From Ensifer sp. LC11 (GTDB taxonomy: Bacteria > Pseudomonadota > Alphaproteobacteria > Rhizobiales > Rhizobiaceae), in NCBI RefSeq assembly GCF_001695835.1, contig NZ_MBSO01000020.1, positions 1-64,000 on the forward strand: a stretch of 64,000 bases of DNA, read 5' to 3'. Every line of letters begins with the position of its first letter. Positions within the stretch are counted from its first letter, which is position 1. This document shows, one piece after another, positions 1-7,623 of this stretch. A model generated the notes under the pieces. That model ran no database searches. It saw only the letters and a list, made by a program, of their open reading frames with translations, and had not been told where the DNA came from. Both the position numbers and the translations under genes were made by a program.

Positions 1-38
1 ATAAAGCGGATAAATCCCATGGGGATCTACCGCGATGG

Positions 39-115
<77 letters not shown>

Positions 116-133
116 AATCTGTCCAAGAGTATC

Positions 134-164
134 AAAGGGCTTCGCGAAAACGCGGAGCCCTTTT
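134..164 (+). terminator. Rho-independent terminator after tRNA-fMet
   Basis: The arms AAAGGGCTTCGCG and CGCGGAGCCCTTTT flank an AAAA loop and end in a short T run, about 20 nt after the tRNA CCA end. It is a good terminator for the tRNA transcript. Confidence 0.85.
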
Positions 165-317
165 GGCGTTTAAGGGGACAGAAAAGGGCAGGCGACAAAC
201 GCTGTCCGGGCAACCCGAGGGCTTGGAAAGGAACGAAATCCAACCCGCAAGCCGATGCCAGCGCAAGCAGACCTGCCCGAACTTGTTCCGGCCATAGCAG
301 CTTTTCGAACTCGGAAC

Positions 318-346
318 TTGTTTCGAACACAATCGCCATCTATACA
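318..346 (+). promoter_or_regulatory. candidate sigma-70-type promoter
   Basis: TTGTTT (318-323) and TATACA (341-346) are separated by exactly 17 bp, so transcription would start near 353. No coding sequence follows on this strand, but an intrinsic terminator does at 460-490. The promoter is inferred only from the two hexamers and their spacing. Confidence 0.4.
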
Positions 347-352
347 CCCGAC

Positions 353-490
353 ATCGCATTTGCTGATGAGCGCTGAACGTTTCGCCGCTCGCAATTGCGG
401 CGTCGCATTAGACTTTTGACCACGGATGTACTGGCACTGGTGTTAGAGCGATGATGAGGAAGGTCGGTGCGTTTCGCCCCGGCCTTTTTT
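353..490 (+). ncRNA. candidate small non-coding RNA (~140 nt)
   Basis: A promoter-like pair (318-346) and an intrinsic terminator (460-490) bracket a stretch without a convincing reading frame. Inside is a stem CGCCGC (383-388) / GCGGCG (397-402), and the terminator stem is AAGGTCGG / CCGGCCTT followed by a T run. Since no gene upstream needs this terminator, an independent small transcript is the simplest reading. I could not match it to a named rhizobial sRNA family. Alternatives are an unused terminator, or antisense RNA against read-through from the convergent acyl carrier protein gene. Confidence 0.45.
460..490 (+). terminator. orphan intrinsic terminator
   Basis: The stem AAGGTCGG (460-467) / CCGGCCTT (479-486) has one G-U pair and runs into a six-T tract (485-490). 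There is no T tract in the opposite direction, so it works only for plus-strand transcription, although the nearest gene (503-751) is on the minus strand. Confidence 0.7.
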
Positions 491-502
491 GTTGTCCGTA
501 TG

Positions 503-751
503 TCAGGACTTGCAGTTGCTGATGAGGTCGATGGCATCTCCAACCGTCACAAGCCTGTCCGTCCACTCGTCCGGGATCTGGATATCGAATTCCTCTTCGA
601 GCATCATCGCCATCTGTGACACCTCAAGAGAGTCCGCTCCCAGATCGTCGATGAGCGATGCGGCCTCCACGACCTCGGTCTCCTCCACACCGAGAAGTTC
701 AACAATCAGCTTCGTCACACGGCCGGTTACATCGGTCCTGGCGTCGCCCAT
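503..751 (-). CDS. acyl carrier protein (stand-alone)
   Basis: This 82-aa acidic protein has the four-helix carrier fold and the motif GADSLEVSQM, whose Ser (about residue 41) would receive 4'-phosphopantetheine. It would carry a fatty-acyl or other acyl chain as a thioester in the cytosol. The start is supported by GGGAGGTGAGCC just before the ATG. It is not in a fatty-acid-synthesis cluster (no fabD/fabG/fabF nearby), so it is probably a second, specialised ACP rather than the housekeeping AcpP. It is too short, and its context is wrong, for the lipid-A-specific AcpXL. A 48-aa membrane protein gene lies 45 bp upstream on the same strand. The acyl substrate and partner enzymes are unknown. 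Confidence 0.88.
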   Translation of the reverse strand: MGDARTDVTGRVTKLIVELLGVEETEVVEAASLIDDLGADSLEVSQMAMMLEEEFDIQIPDEWTDRLVTVGDAIDLISNCKS

Positions 752-796
752 GGCTCACCTCCCTTTGCGCGTGAGCGCCTTCGTCTTTCGGCCCCC

Positions 797-943
797 TTAT
801 TGCGACTGCGGGACTCGGTCGGTTTTGGTTGCGCTGGACGGTGTTTCGTAGCCCGTGAAGATGGTTGGAGCGGGCCTGAAGGCCCAGACCATCAGAATAC
901 CCATGGAAACGATCGCAAGCGAGAGCATCAGACGATTTGACAT
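797..943 (-). CDS. small single-pass membrane protein, 48 aa
   Basis: The ATG at 943 is preceded by AAGGAGGAATGCGCC, a strong ribosome-binding site, so this start is preferred over a longer frame. The product begins MSNRLMLSLAIVSMGILMVW, one hydrophobic helix, followed by a short polar tail rich in Pro, Thr and Ser. It lies 45 bp upstream of the acyl carrier protein gene on the same strand and could be co-transcribed. I do not recognise a family. The gene call rests on the ribosome-binding site and the clean membrane helix. Confidence 0.55.
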   Translation of the reverse strand: MSNRLMLSLAIVSMGILMVWAFRPAPTIFTGYETPSSATKTDRVPQSQ

Positions 944-1166
944 GGCGCATTCCTCCTTGCTTGGAGTGCTGTGAATGCTGGTTCGCATTCGTCGCCATTG
1001 TCAGTTCGACATTTCTGGCAATGGGACGCGCAAGTGCCCTCTTTGAGGCCTCACGGTCCGTGCGGGTTAGGGAAGGTTTGATAGGTCCGGTCGCCGCATG
1101 GCAACACGGCAAGTATACCACAGTTCTTGCGCGTGGTCGCACCCAAGCGGGCGCAGGTGTTGTGCG

Positions 1167-1400
1167 TCAAATGACCAGTTGCACGATGTGGGCGAAGGGC
1201 GTCATCGCCCACTTGCCGGTGTTGTCCTTTGACGTCTTGTAAATGATGAAGTCTCGCCCGACGGTGAACGATCCGTGCATGGTGATCTCATTGCCAGTCG
1301 AGAGAATTGCCCGGAGTTCGTTTGTGTGGCGTTGCTCAATTTGGCCATTGATCAGGTCCGCCAGGACCTGGTCAAACGTTGCCGGCTGTGTGTCAGTCAT
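1167..1400 (-). CDS. hypothetical protein, 77 aa
   Basis: The product begins MTDTQPATFDQVLADLINGQ, is mixed alpha/beta and probably soluble, with no signal peptide or membrane segment. GGAGGCCTCC lies directly before the ATG at 1400, which supports this start over an upstream in-frame one. The C-terminal half (motif GSFTVGRDFIIYKTS) looks like a small beta sheet. It lies upstream of the small membrane protein and ACP genes on the same strand, 223 bp away. No family is recognised. Confidence 0.5.
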   Translation of the reverse strand: MTDTQPATFDQVLADLINGQIEQRHTNELRAILSTGNEITMHGSFTVGRDFIIYKTSKDNTGKWAMTPFAHIVQLVI

Positions 1401-1493
1401 GGAGGCCTCCGAGCTGTTGCGGCAGGAAGACTTTTGATGGCGCCACAAATTGGGACGGGAGGCAAGGGGGGCGGCGGCGCCGGCTGCTCCGAT

Positions 1494-1523
1494 CACAGGT
1501 GCCGCACAGGTCCGGCGCCTGTG
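1494..1523. other. intergenic hairpin between DUF2950 gene and 77-aa gene
   Basis: CACAGGTGCCG (1494-1504) pairs with CGGCGCCTGTG (1513-1523) with one G-U pair and an 8-nt loop. It has no T tract on either side, so it is not a classical terminator; it could slow read-through from the DUF2950 gene. The rest of 1401-1689 shows nothing else I can name. Confidence 0.35.
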
Positions 1524-1689
1524 GAACGATCTCGGGCTTGGGGGGGATTGCCACCAATCAAGTGCGCCTTGAAAACATGTAGCATGCAGCGCAGTCTGGC
1601 CGACTGAGCTTCACGCCTCAAGGTCGGTTCGGGGAGACGCCCGATCAGGCATCTCCGCAAGACGTGGTCGGTTTTTTGTAACCGCTCGA

Positions 1690-2664
1690 TCAATCTTCCA
1701 CGACGTTCCATTTGTCGTCCGGGTCGAACCGGTCGATGAATGGCACGATCGCTTCGGTGCTCGGCCCCAGGTCGCGCTCGTAAACGATGCCCTGCTGGTT
1801 GACGAGGAGGGTTTTCACCCCCGTCTCGGCATAGGTCACCGGCCAGGCGATCAGCGCGAAGCCGCCAATCATATTGTCATTGATTACGTAGTCGTAGCGG
1901 CCGCCGGCGATGTTGTCGCCCTGCGACGTCAGGATGCGGAACCGGTAGCCGAAATAACCCTCGCCCGCCTTCGCCTTCTCCAGGGCCGCCTCGCTGATCG
2001 CGTCGCCGACCGGGCTTTCGCCATCGCCCTGGCTGGCCGGCCAATAAAGCCCGTCAGTCTGGCCCGGCGTGCTGATCAGCTTCTGCGCATATTCAAGAAC
2101 GCCGTCCGCGTCCCGATCCTGGGCGGCATAGTCCTTTTGCGCGTCGACATAGGCCTGCACCGTTTCGATTGCCTGGAGCTCGTTTTCCCCGACCCGGCGG
2201 TTAACGATTTCCTCAAGCCCGACATAGGTGTCGAACGCCCATTTGCCGTCCTCGCCCTTGGTGAGCGGGAAGGGCAAGGGCCAAAGCCTGTCGCCGATCT
2301 GAAGGATCTTGCGCCCCTCAAGGTCCCGTACGACGACATTGCGGGCGGCCCCCTCGCGAATAAGAGTGAAGGTATCCTTCACCCCTTCGCTGTCTTTGAG
2401 CTTCTTGGCATTCAGCCCCAGGAGCTTTGCCAGGCCGTCGAAATCGTTGGCTGCCAGCTTCGCCTTGAATTCCTCCACCGCCTTGGCTGGATCGTCGAAT
2501 GCCGGCGGGTCTTCCTCAGCGGCGTAGGCGTCGATTTCGGTCGGCATCTGATAGGCCGGTGGCTGATCTTCCGGTGGTTGCGTCTGCGAGAACGAGGCGC
2601 CGATCGGCATGGCCGCCAGAGCCAGCGCAGTTCCCAGGAGAAGCGGATTGAAGAGCTTAGTCAT
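1690..2664 (-). CDS. DUF2950 family exported protein
   Basis: A 324-aa protein with a Sec signal peptide (hydrophobic residues about 7-26, then a Pro/Gln-rich linker). The body matches my recollection of DUF2950: the early segment FDDPAKAVEEFKAKLAANDF, a central FDTYVGLEEIVNRRVGENEL helix, YAAQDRDADGVLEYAQKL, and the late WPVTYAETGVKTLLVNQQG segment. It is probably periplasmic. Its gene follows the DUF3300 gene by 21 bp on the same strand, and these two families are commonly found together, so they probably act together in the envelope. No biochemical role is known to me. Length is normal for the family. Confidence 0.85.
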   Translation of the reverse strand: MTKLFNPLLLGTALALAAMPIGASFSQTQPPEDQPPAYQMPTEIDAYAAEEDPPAFDDPAKAVEEFKAKLAANDFDGLAKLLGLNAKKLKDSEGVKDTFTLIREGAARNVVVRDLEGRKILQIGDRLWPLPFPLTKGEDGKWAFDTYVGLEEIVNRRVGENELQAIETVQAYVDAQKDYAAQDRDADGVLEYAQKLISTPGQTDGLYWPASQGDGESPVGDAISEAALEKAKAGEGYFGYRFRILTSQGDNIAGGRYDYVINDNMIGGFALIAWPVTYAETGVKTLLVNQQGIVYERDLGPSTEAIVPFIDRFDPDDKWNVVED

Positions 2665-2685
2665 GGTCGTTCTCCCGTGATCCCG

Positions 2686-4068
2686 TCACCGTCTGCGGCC
2701 GCCGCCGCGTCCACCGCCACCGCCTCGGTGCATCTGCGGTCTGCCGCCACCACGGCTCATCTGTGGCCGCCCGCCGCCGCGATGGCCACCGCCCATGCTA
2801 TGTCCACCGCGGCGTGACGACGCCATCTCCCGGCGGCCGGGGTTGACGTTGCCGAGACCTGACGGCTTCCGCGATCGGTTCTGCGCCTTGGCCGCCATCT
2901 TCTTCTTGCCGCCGGTGCGGCTGACCTGGGAAGGTTTGTTGCCGCCTGGGCGATTGATGCTCGGCTTTCCGTCGCCTGCGCGCGCATTCGCGATCGCCTG
3001 ACCGCCGCCAGCGCCGCCAGGTCGCGCCGCCGGTCTCTGCTGCGCCTTCAAGCCCTCGAGCGTGCTCTTGCGCACATCTCTGATCTGGCCGCCTCCTGCG
3101 CCGCCCGGACGGGCGTTCGGCCGGTCGCGGTTGATCGCGGCGGCGCGGTTGCGAAGGTTGTTGTTGCCGTTCGCCTTGATGTTGTTCTTGATGTTGGTCC
3201 GGTCGAATTTCTGCAGCTGGCTGCGGTCGAGCTTCAGTTTGCTCCGGTCGACATTCTTCCAGTCGATGTCGCTCATCTTGAGCTTGCCGTTGAAATCGAT
3301 GTTGTTGAAGCATTTGTTGCAATCGATATCGACGTCGCCACCCCAGTTTCCACCCCAGACGCCCCAATCGTCCCAATCGACGATCGCGGCAAAGGCAGCG
3401 CCGGTGACAGCGCCGGCAAAGAAGGCGGCACCCGGATACCAATAGGCGGGATAGGGCTCGTCGTAGTAGCCGATCGGCGCCGGTGCATAATCCGGTTCGT
3501 AGAGCATCTCCGGCGGATACTGCGGCACGTAGATGGTTTCCGGATTTGCCGCCTGAATGACGACATTGTCGCCTTCGTGAACCACCTTCACCTTGTCGTC
3601 GGTCTTGATGATGTTCTTGGCGACCGCCTCGTCACGCAGTTGCTGGATCGCGATCAGCACGTCCTTCTGCTGATTGGCGATCGCCTCGCCGAAGGACTGC
3701 GTCCATTCGAGGTCTTCGCTCATCATCTTGACGATCTGGGGATAGTTCAGCAACGAAACGATGCTGCCGTCCCAGTCGTCCTTCGGTTTCATGTCGGGCT
3801 TTTTCTCGCGGGCCTCCAGGAAGCGTTCCGCTTCGACGATCTGCAATGGGTAGAGAGCGGCTGCGGAAACGAGCGCCACCAATTCATCCGGATAAAGCGC
3901 AATGCGGGCGACCAGAACTTCGAGTTCGTCGTCGCTGAGCGGTTCCGGCGCGGTCTGCGCCTGATCCGCGGGTGCTGTCGCGGTCTGCTGCGCCAAGGCC
4001 GCCGTGATGGGCGTTGTTACCAGCAATGCTATTGCGCTGCCGAGCGCGATGATCGTTTGCCTGATCAT
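2686..4068 (-). CDS. DUF3300 family exported protein with Arg/Gly-rich tail
   Basis: A 460-aa protein with a Sec signal peptide (MIRQTIIALGSAIALLVTTP; likely cleaved near ALAQQ). Residues about 40-220 form the DUF3300 domain, with LVARIALYPDELVALVSAAA and the segments SLLNYPQIVKMMSEDLEWT and ETIYVPQYPPEMLYEP. A short hydrophobic stretch (AAFFAGAVTGAAFAAIVDW) follows, then an Asn/Lys-rich part and a low-complexity tail of Arg, Gly, Gln and Pro (about residues 300-460), strongly basic. It is first in a two-gene unit with the DUF2950 gene. The tail suggests binding to a polyanion such as LPS, polysaccharide or nucleic acid; that is inference. Confidence 0.85.
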   Translation of the reverse strand: MIRQTIIALGSAIALLVTTPITAALAQQTATAPADQAQTAPEPLSDDELEVLVARIALYPDELVALVSAAALYPLQIVEAERFLEAREKKPDMKPKDDWDGSIVSLLNYPQIVKMMSEDLEWTQSFGEAIANQQKDVLIAIQQLRDEAVAKNIIKTDDKVKVVHEGDNVVIQAANPETIYVPQYPPEMLYEPDYAPAPIGYYDEPYPAYWYPGAAFFAGAVTGAAFAAIVDWDDWGVWGGNWGGDVDIDCNKCFNNIDFNGKLKMSDIDWKNVDRSKLKLDRSQLQKFDRTNIKNNIKANGNNNLRNRAAAINRDRPNARPGGAGGGQIRDVRKSTLEGLKAQQRPAARPGGAGGGQAIANARAGDGKPSINRPGGNKPSQVSRTGGKKKMAAKAQNRSRKPSGLGNVNPGRREMASSRRGGHSMGGGHRGGGRPQMSRGGGRPQMHRGGGGGRGGGRRR

Positions 4069-4400
4069 CTATCCAGCCTCCCTTTTATATTGGGTGGTGC
4101 GCGCGGGCGCTTGAACAAGCGCGCGTGACAGCCCCCTGTCGACGCCTCTCATGCTGCAACTAGAATTTGATCGTGCTGCAGCCCGTGCTCCTGCTGCCAT
4201 CTGTCACAAGAATCTCTAGGGGAGGTCGGGCGATGGGAAAGCCCGACTGACGTATGCTACGGTATGTTACCGCCGCGCGATTGCCGTAGGCCTAGCATCC
4301 ACGGGAGGCTAGACCCGAGCGGTCGGCGGTGGTGCGCGGACAGTGGTGCAACCGAGATCTTGCGGCAGCCTCTTGGTTTGCCGTGTGGAGAGGGGAAGGG
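4069..4400. other. divergent intergenic region, DUF3300 / AI-2E permease
   Basis: About 330 bp between two divergently transcribed genes, which must hold both promoters. AGAGGGGAAGGG directly before 4401 is the ribosome-binding site of the permease gene. I see no clear operator, repeat or small gene here. Confidence 0.5.
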
Positions 4401-5513
4401 ATGAGAGTGGACGATGATCCTTCCCGAACGGGCGTTGACCGCGACGGGTCTGCCGGGCCCTCCTCGATCGAGGCAAGGATCACGGATCTTGCCAGGATAG
4501 GCATCGTCGCGCTTTTCGCCTATTTGGCGCTCACCCTGATTGCACCATTCGCAATCATCCTCGTCTGGGCGGCCATCCTGGCGGTGGCCCTCTATCCTGC
4601 CTATGCCGGCCTTGGGGCGGTACTTCGCTCGCGGCGCCTTTCGGCGGCTCTCATCACGCTTGCCTGCCTCGCCGTGATTGTCGCGCCGTTGACGACGATT
4701 GCGCTGAGCTTTGCCGAAGGCGCTCAGGCGTTGCTGGCAAGACTTGGCGATGGTTCGCTGAGAATACCGGTACCACCGGAAGGCGTTCGCACCTGGCCGA
4801 TCATCGGCGACCGGGTCCATGCGGCCTGGAGCATGGCGTCGGGCAATCTCGAGGCCCTTCTTGGCAGGCTCGAACCTTCGTTGATACAGGCCGGCAGCAA
4901 GGCTCTCGGCAAGATCGCGAGCGTTGGCGCCGAGGTGTTGAGCTTCGTGGTTTCCGTGCTGGTGGCCGGGTTTCTCTTCGGCTCCGGAGAGCGGCTTGCC
5001 CAGGTGGCCCAACGGTTCGCCGGCAGGATCGGTGGAGACAGAGGCGTCGGCTTCCTGCGGCTGTCGACAGCGACGATCCGCAACGTGGCACGGGGCGTCA
5101 TCGGCGTCGCGCTGCTGCAGGCGTTTCTCTCGGCCCTGGTGCTCAGCCTGTTCGGCGTTCCCGCACCAGGTGCGATCGCCTTTGTCGTGCTCATCCTCTG
5201 CATTATCCAGATCGGCCCGGCGCTGGTTCTCCTGCCGGTAATGATTTGGGCCTGGGTGACCATGGACTTCGGCCCGGCAGCCTTGCTCACGTTGTTGTTG
5301 GTCCCGCTTTTCGTCATCGACAATGTCATGAAGCCGATCCTGGTGGCGCGCGGGCTTTCGACGCCGACGCTGGTCATCTTGCTGGGGGTGCTCGGCGGCA
5401 CGTTGTCCTACGGCCTAATCGGACTTTTTCTGGGACCAATCGTTTTAAGCGTCGTGCACGACCTGCTGATGTTCTGGATGCGGTCGCAACCGGAAGGAAA
5501 AAGCGCCGCCTGA
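4401..5513 (+). CDS. AI-2E family transporter (PerM/YhhT-like permease)
   Basis: A 370-aa membrane protein. The ATG at 4401 follows AGAGGGGAAGGG, so I prefer it to an in-frame start 72 bp upstream. It shows the pattern of the family: two or three N-terminal helices (LARIGIVALFAYLALTLIAP, then FAIILVWAAILAVALYPAYA), a variable middle with one helix (VLSFVVSVLVAGFLFGSGER), then a C-terminal block of closely packed helices with SLFGVPAPGAIAFVVLILCI and PTLVILLGVLGGTLSYGLIG. Family members include Na+/H+ antiporters and permeases of unknown substrate; the autoinducer-2 link in the family name holds for few of them. No neighbour indicates a substrate. Confidence 0.85.
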   Translation: MRVDDDPSRTGVDRDGSAGPSSIEARITDLARIGIVALFAYLALTLIAPFAIILVWAAILAVALYPAYAGLGAVLRSRRLSAALITLACLAVIVAPLTTIALSFAEGAQALLARLGDGSLRIPVPPEGVRTWPIIGDRVHAAWSMASGNLEALLGRLEPSLIQAGSKALGKIASVGAEVLSFVVSVLVAGFLFGSGERLAQVAQRFAGRIGGDRGVGFLRLSTATIRNVARGVIGVALLQAFLSALVLSLFGVPAPGAIAFVVLILCIIQIGPALVLLPVMIWAWVTMDFGPAALLTLLLVPLFVIDNVMKPILVARGLSTPTLVILLGVLGGTLSYGLIGLFLGPIVLSVVHDLLMFWMRSQPEGKSAA

Positions 5514-5546
5514 CACTGAGGGACCGCGACATCGCGCTGCGGGCAA

Positions 5547-7325
5547 TCAGCGCATCGGAGTTCCGGTGCGCGCCTGTTGAAACTCCGCGTCGGGAACCGG
5601 GACCCCTGCTGCGCGCAGGCCGTCGAGAAGACGATGCTGATCCTCCGGACGGCGGAGCCGCAAGGCTACTTCTGCGCCAATGTTGTCGAGGAAGCGCGGA
5701 GCGTTCGTTTCGAGCCACGTCCGCTCCTCTTGCGCCTGGCTGATCTTTCCAAGCTTGCCGAGGATTGCGAGCAACAGAACGTGATAGGCCGGATTGGCAC
5801 GAAGATTGGCAAGGCGCGCCCAGCGCTCGGCGGCGACATAGTCGTTGCCGAAATAGGCACAGGTGGCGAGCGCCGCCTCGAAGTATCCGGCTTGGCCGAG
5901 GTTGCGCGCTGCACTTTCCGACAAAAGCTTGCAGCCCGTGTCCCACTGGCCCGACAACGCGAGCCGCAGACCGTATTCACCGGCAAGCTCTGCGTCGTTG
6001 GGATTGATGGCAAGGGCGCGCGCGCCTGTCGCCAGTGCGGCATCGATATCGCCGCGAAAGAAGAAAACGAGCATCTGCGCTTCGAGGGCGCGCACGTCGA
6101 GGGGGGCCAGATCAAGCGCGCGCGATGCCGCCTCGCTTGCCTGCTCCAGCGCCCCAGGCGATGCCAAGCGATCAAAGTGATATCGGAACGCATCGACATG
6201 GGTCATCGACAGGAGCGCCCAGGCCGTCGCGTAGGTCGGGAATTGCCGGGTCGTGCGCTGCAGGCATTCCTGGACGGAACGATGCGATTGCAGGTCGAAG
6301 TCGCCGCGCTGGTCATAGTAGGCCAGGGTACAGGCATAGGCTCGCCACTCATCCGGGACCGACCGCTTGAACTGGGCAGCCTTCGCCTGGAAGACGGCGC
6401 CATAGGGCTGGGCCACCGCGCCCGCCACCGCAGCGGCAGTTTTCGCCTGCAGGTCGATGATCTCCTGGGATTGCAGACGCTCGTCGTAGGCGTTCGCCCA
6501 TAGCACCGATCCGTCCGAACGCCGCACGAGCCTCACGACCAGCCGCAGCCGCTCGCCCTCGAGTCTCACCTGTCCCTCCAGGGCATAGGTCGGGTCGTCC
6601 GGTGTCTGCAGGGCATCCTTTGAGCCTGGACGGGATACGAGGTTGATTTCCTTGAACCTGGCGATGTTGCCGACGACCTCTTCGGTGAGCCCCCGCGCCA
6701 TCCTTGCCGATTGTTGCGTGCCGGAGAGGTCCTCGAACGGACTGACAACCAGCAAGGGGATGTTTGGTCGGCCGATACCGCCGGCCGGTTCGCTCTCCGC
6801 TGGGAAGAGGAGCACAGTGGCTGACAACCCGGCAAGCCCGCAGGCGAGCGCCACCGCCCCGAGCACGATCCGGCGGCGAAACCGTTGAATGAAAGCGATC
6901 GGGCCAGGGGCTGTGACGCTGCCCCGCCCGGTTGCGGGCCGTGCATCGGTGCGCCTTTCGAAGGTCGGGACATAGGCACCCTTCGGCATCTTGATCACGA
7001 TCGGGTCGCTGCGGCCGGCGACCAGATAATAGCGCTCGAGCGCCCGCCGAATACGACCCGCCTCGATGCGAACAGCCGGATCTGTTTGCGGATCAAAGGA
7101 CGAATCGCGACCGAAAACCTCGGTCGCGATGGAATAGGCTTTGATGCGGTCGCCGCGGCCGGCCAGAGTTTCCTCGACGACATAAGCCAGGAATTTGCGG
7201 TCCCGGTCCGGGGCATCGAATTCGGCGCTTTGGCGAATTCGATCGAGTTGCGTCAGAACTTCCGCGTCGCTGAGTGGGGATGCTGTCGGTTCGACGCCGA
7301 CGTCCTGCTGGTCTCCAATGGCCAT
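5547..7325 (-). CDS. membrane-anchored TolB-like / TPR regulatory protein
   Basis: A 592-aa protein of a type common in rhizobia and often labelled 'adenylate cyclase-like'. GGAGGCGCGCG immediately precedes the ATG at 7325, which fixes the start 21 bp inside the longest frame. Residues about 15-105 form an N-terminal helical domain (SIATEVFGRDSSFDPQTDPA, VRIEAGRIRRALERYY) resembling the DNA-binding-like head of this group. One transmembrane helix follows (RRRIVLGAVALACGLAGLSA). Next is a TolB-N-like domain (PLLVVSPFEDLSGTQQSARM; YALEGQVRLEGERLRLVVRL), then C-terminal TPR-like helices. No cyclase catalytic domain is present, so it is more likely a sensor or regulator than an enzyme. The signal is unknown. 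Confidence 0.7.
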   Translation of the reverse strand: MAIGDQQDVGVEPTASPLSDAEVLTQLDRIRQSAEFDAPDRDRKFLAYVVEETLAGRGDRIKAYSIATEVFGRDSSFDPQTDPAVRIEAGRIRRALERYYLVAGRSDPIVIKMPKGAYVPTFERRTDARPATGRGSVTAPGPIAFIQRFRRRIVLGAVALACGLAGLSATVLLFPAESEPAGGIGRPNIPLLVVSPFEDLSGTQQSARMARGLTEEVVGNIARFKEINLVSRPGSKDALQTPDDPTYALEGQVRLEGERLRLVVRLVRRSDGSVLWANAYDERLQSQEIIDLQAKTAAAVAGAVAQPYGAVFQAKAAQFKRSVPDEWRAYACTLAYYDQRGDFDLQSHRSVQECLQRTTRQFPTYATAWALLSMTHVDAFRYHFDRLASPGALEQASEAASRALDLAPLDVRALEAQMLVFFFRGDIDAALATGARALAINPNDAELAGEYGLRLALSGQWDTGCKLLSESAARNLGQAGYFEAALATCAYFGNDYVAAERWARLANLRANPAYHVLLLAILGKLGKISQAQEERTWLETNAPRFLDNIGAEVALRLRRPEDQHRLLDGLRAAGVPVPDAEFQQARTGTPMR

Positions 7326-7623
7326 CGCGCGCCTCCATGGGCACAATGTGAGATTGTATCCGGCGGCACTGTAAGTTCCCGTATCCTACGTCTCTGCCCG
7401 GCCGGAGCGCAATATCTATTCGCGGTTTGCGTTGGGGTTGCGCTTGGTTCGCAGGGCCAGTGCGTGCGTGGTCGTCTGGACAGTCTCCAAGGAGCGGAAT
7501 TGTTGCGGTCACAAGACTGGTTTGCGAGACGGTGGCAACGGCAGAGCGCAACGGCACTCGCAACGTCGATCGACCACCCTCGCCACGACTGACGGCCGGT
7601 GACACGGCTAACGGGCCTGACGC
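7326..7623. other. intergenic region upstream of the TolB/TPR gene
   Basis: About 300 bp between the end of the GGDEF-EAL gene and the start of the TolB/TPR gene, both on the minus strand. It should hold the promoter of the latter. No terminator hairpin, repeat or small gene stands out. Confidence 0.4.

Noticed and set aside
503-751. AcpXL, the lipid A very-long-chain ACP
   Set aside because: AcpXL is longer (about 92 aa) and lies in a lipid A acylation cluster, which is absent here.
699-1142. 147-codon frame overlapping the ACP and small membrane protein genes
   Set aside because: It lies in another frame over two better supported genes and has no recognisable domain.
4257-5012. Long antisense frame opposite the AI-2E permease gene
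   Set aside because: High-GC shadow frame with biased composition (Arg, Gly, Pro) and no ribosome-binding site. The same holds for long frames opposite the RND pump, bkd and pha genes.
4401-5513. Autoinducer-2 exporter
   Set aside because: The family name comes from one member; most members have other or unknown substrates, and no lsr or luxS gene is nearby.
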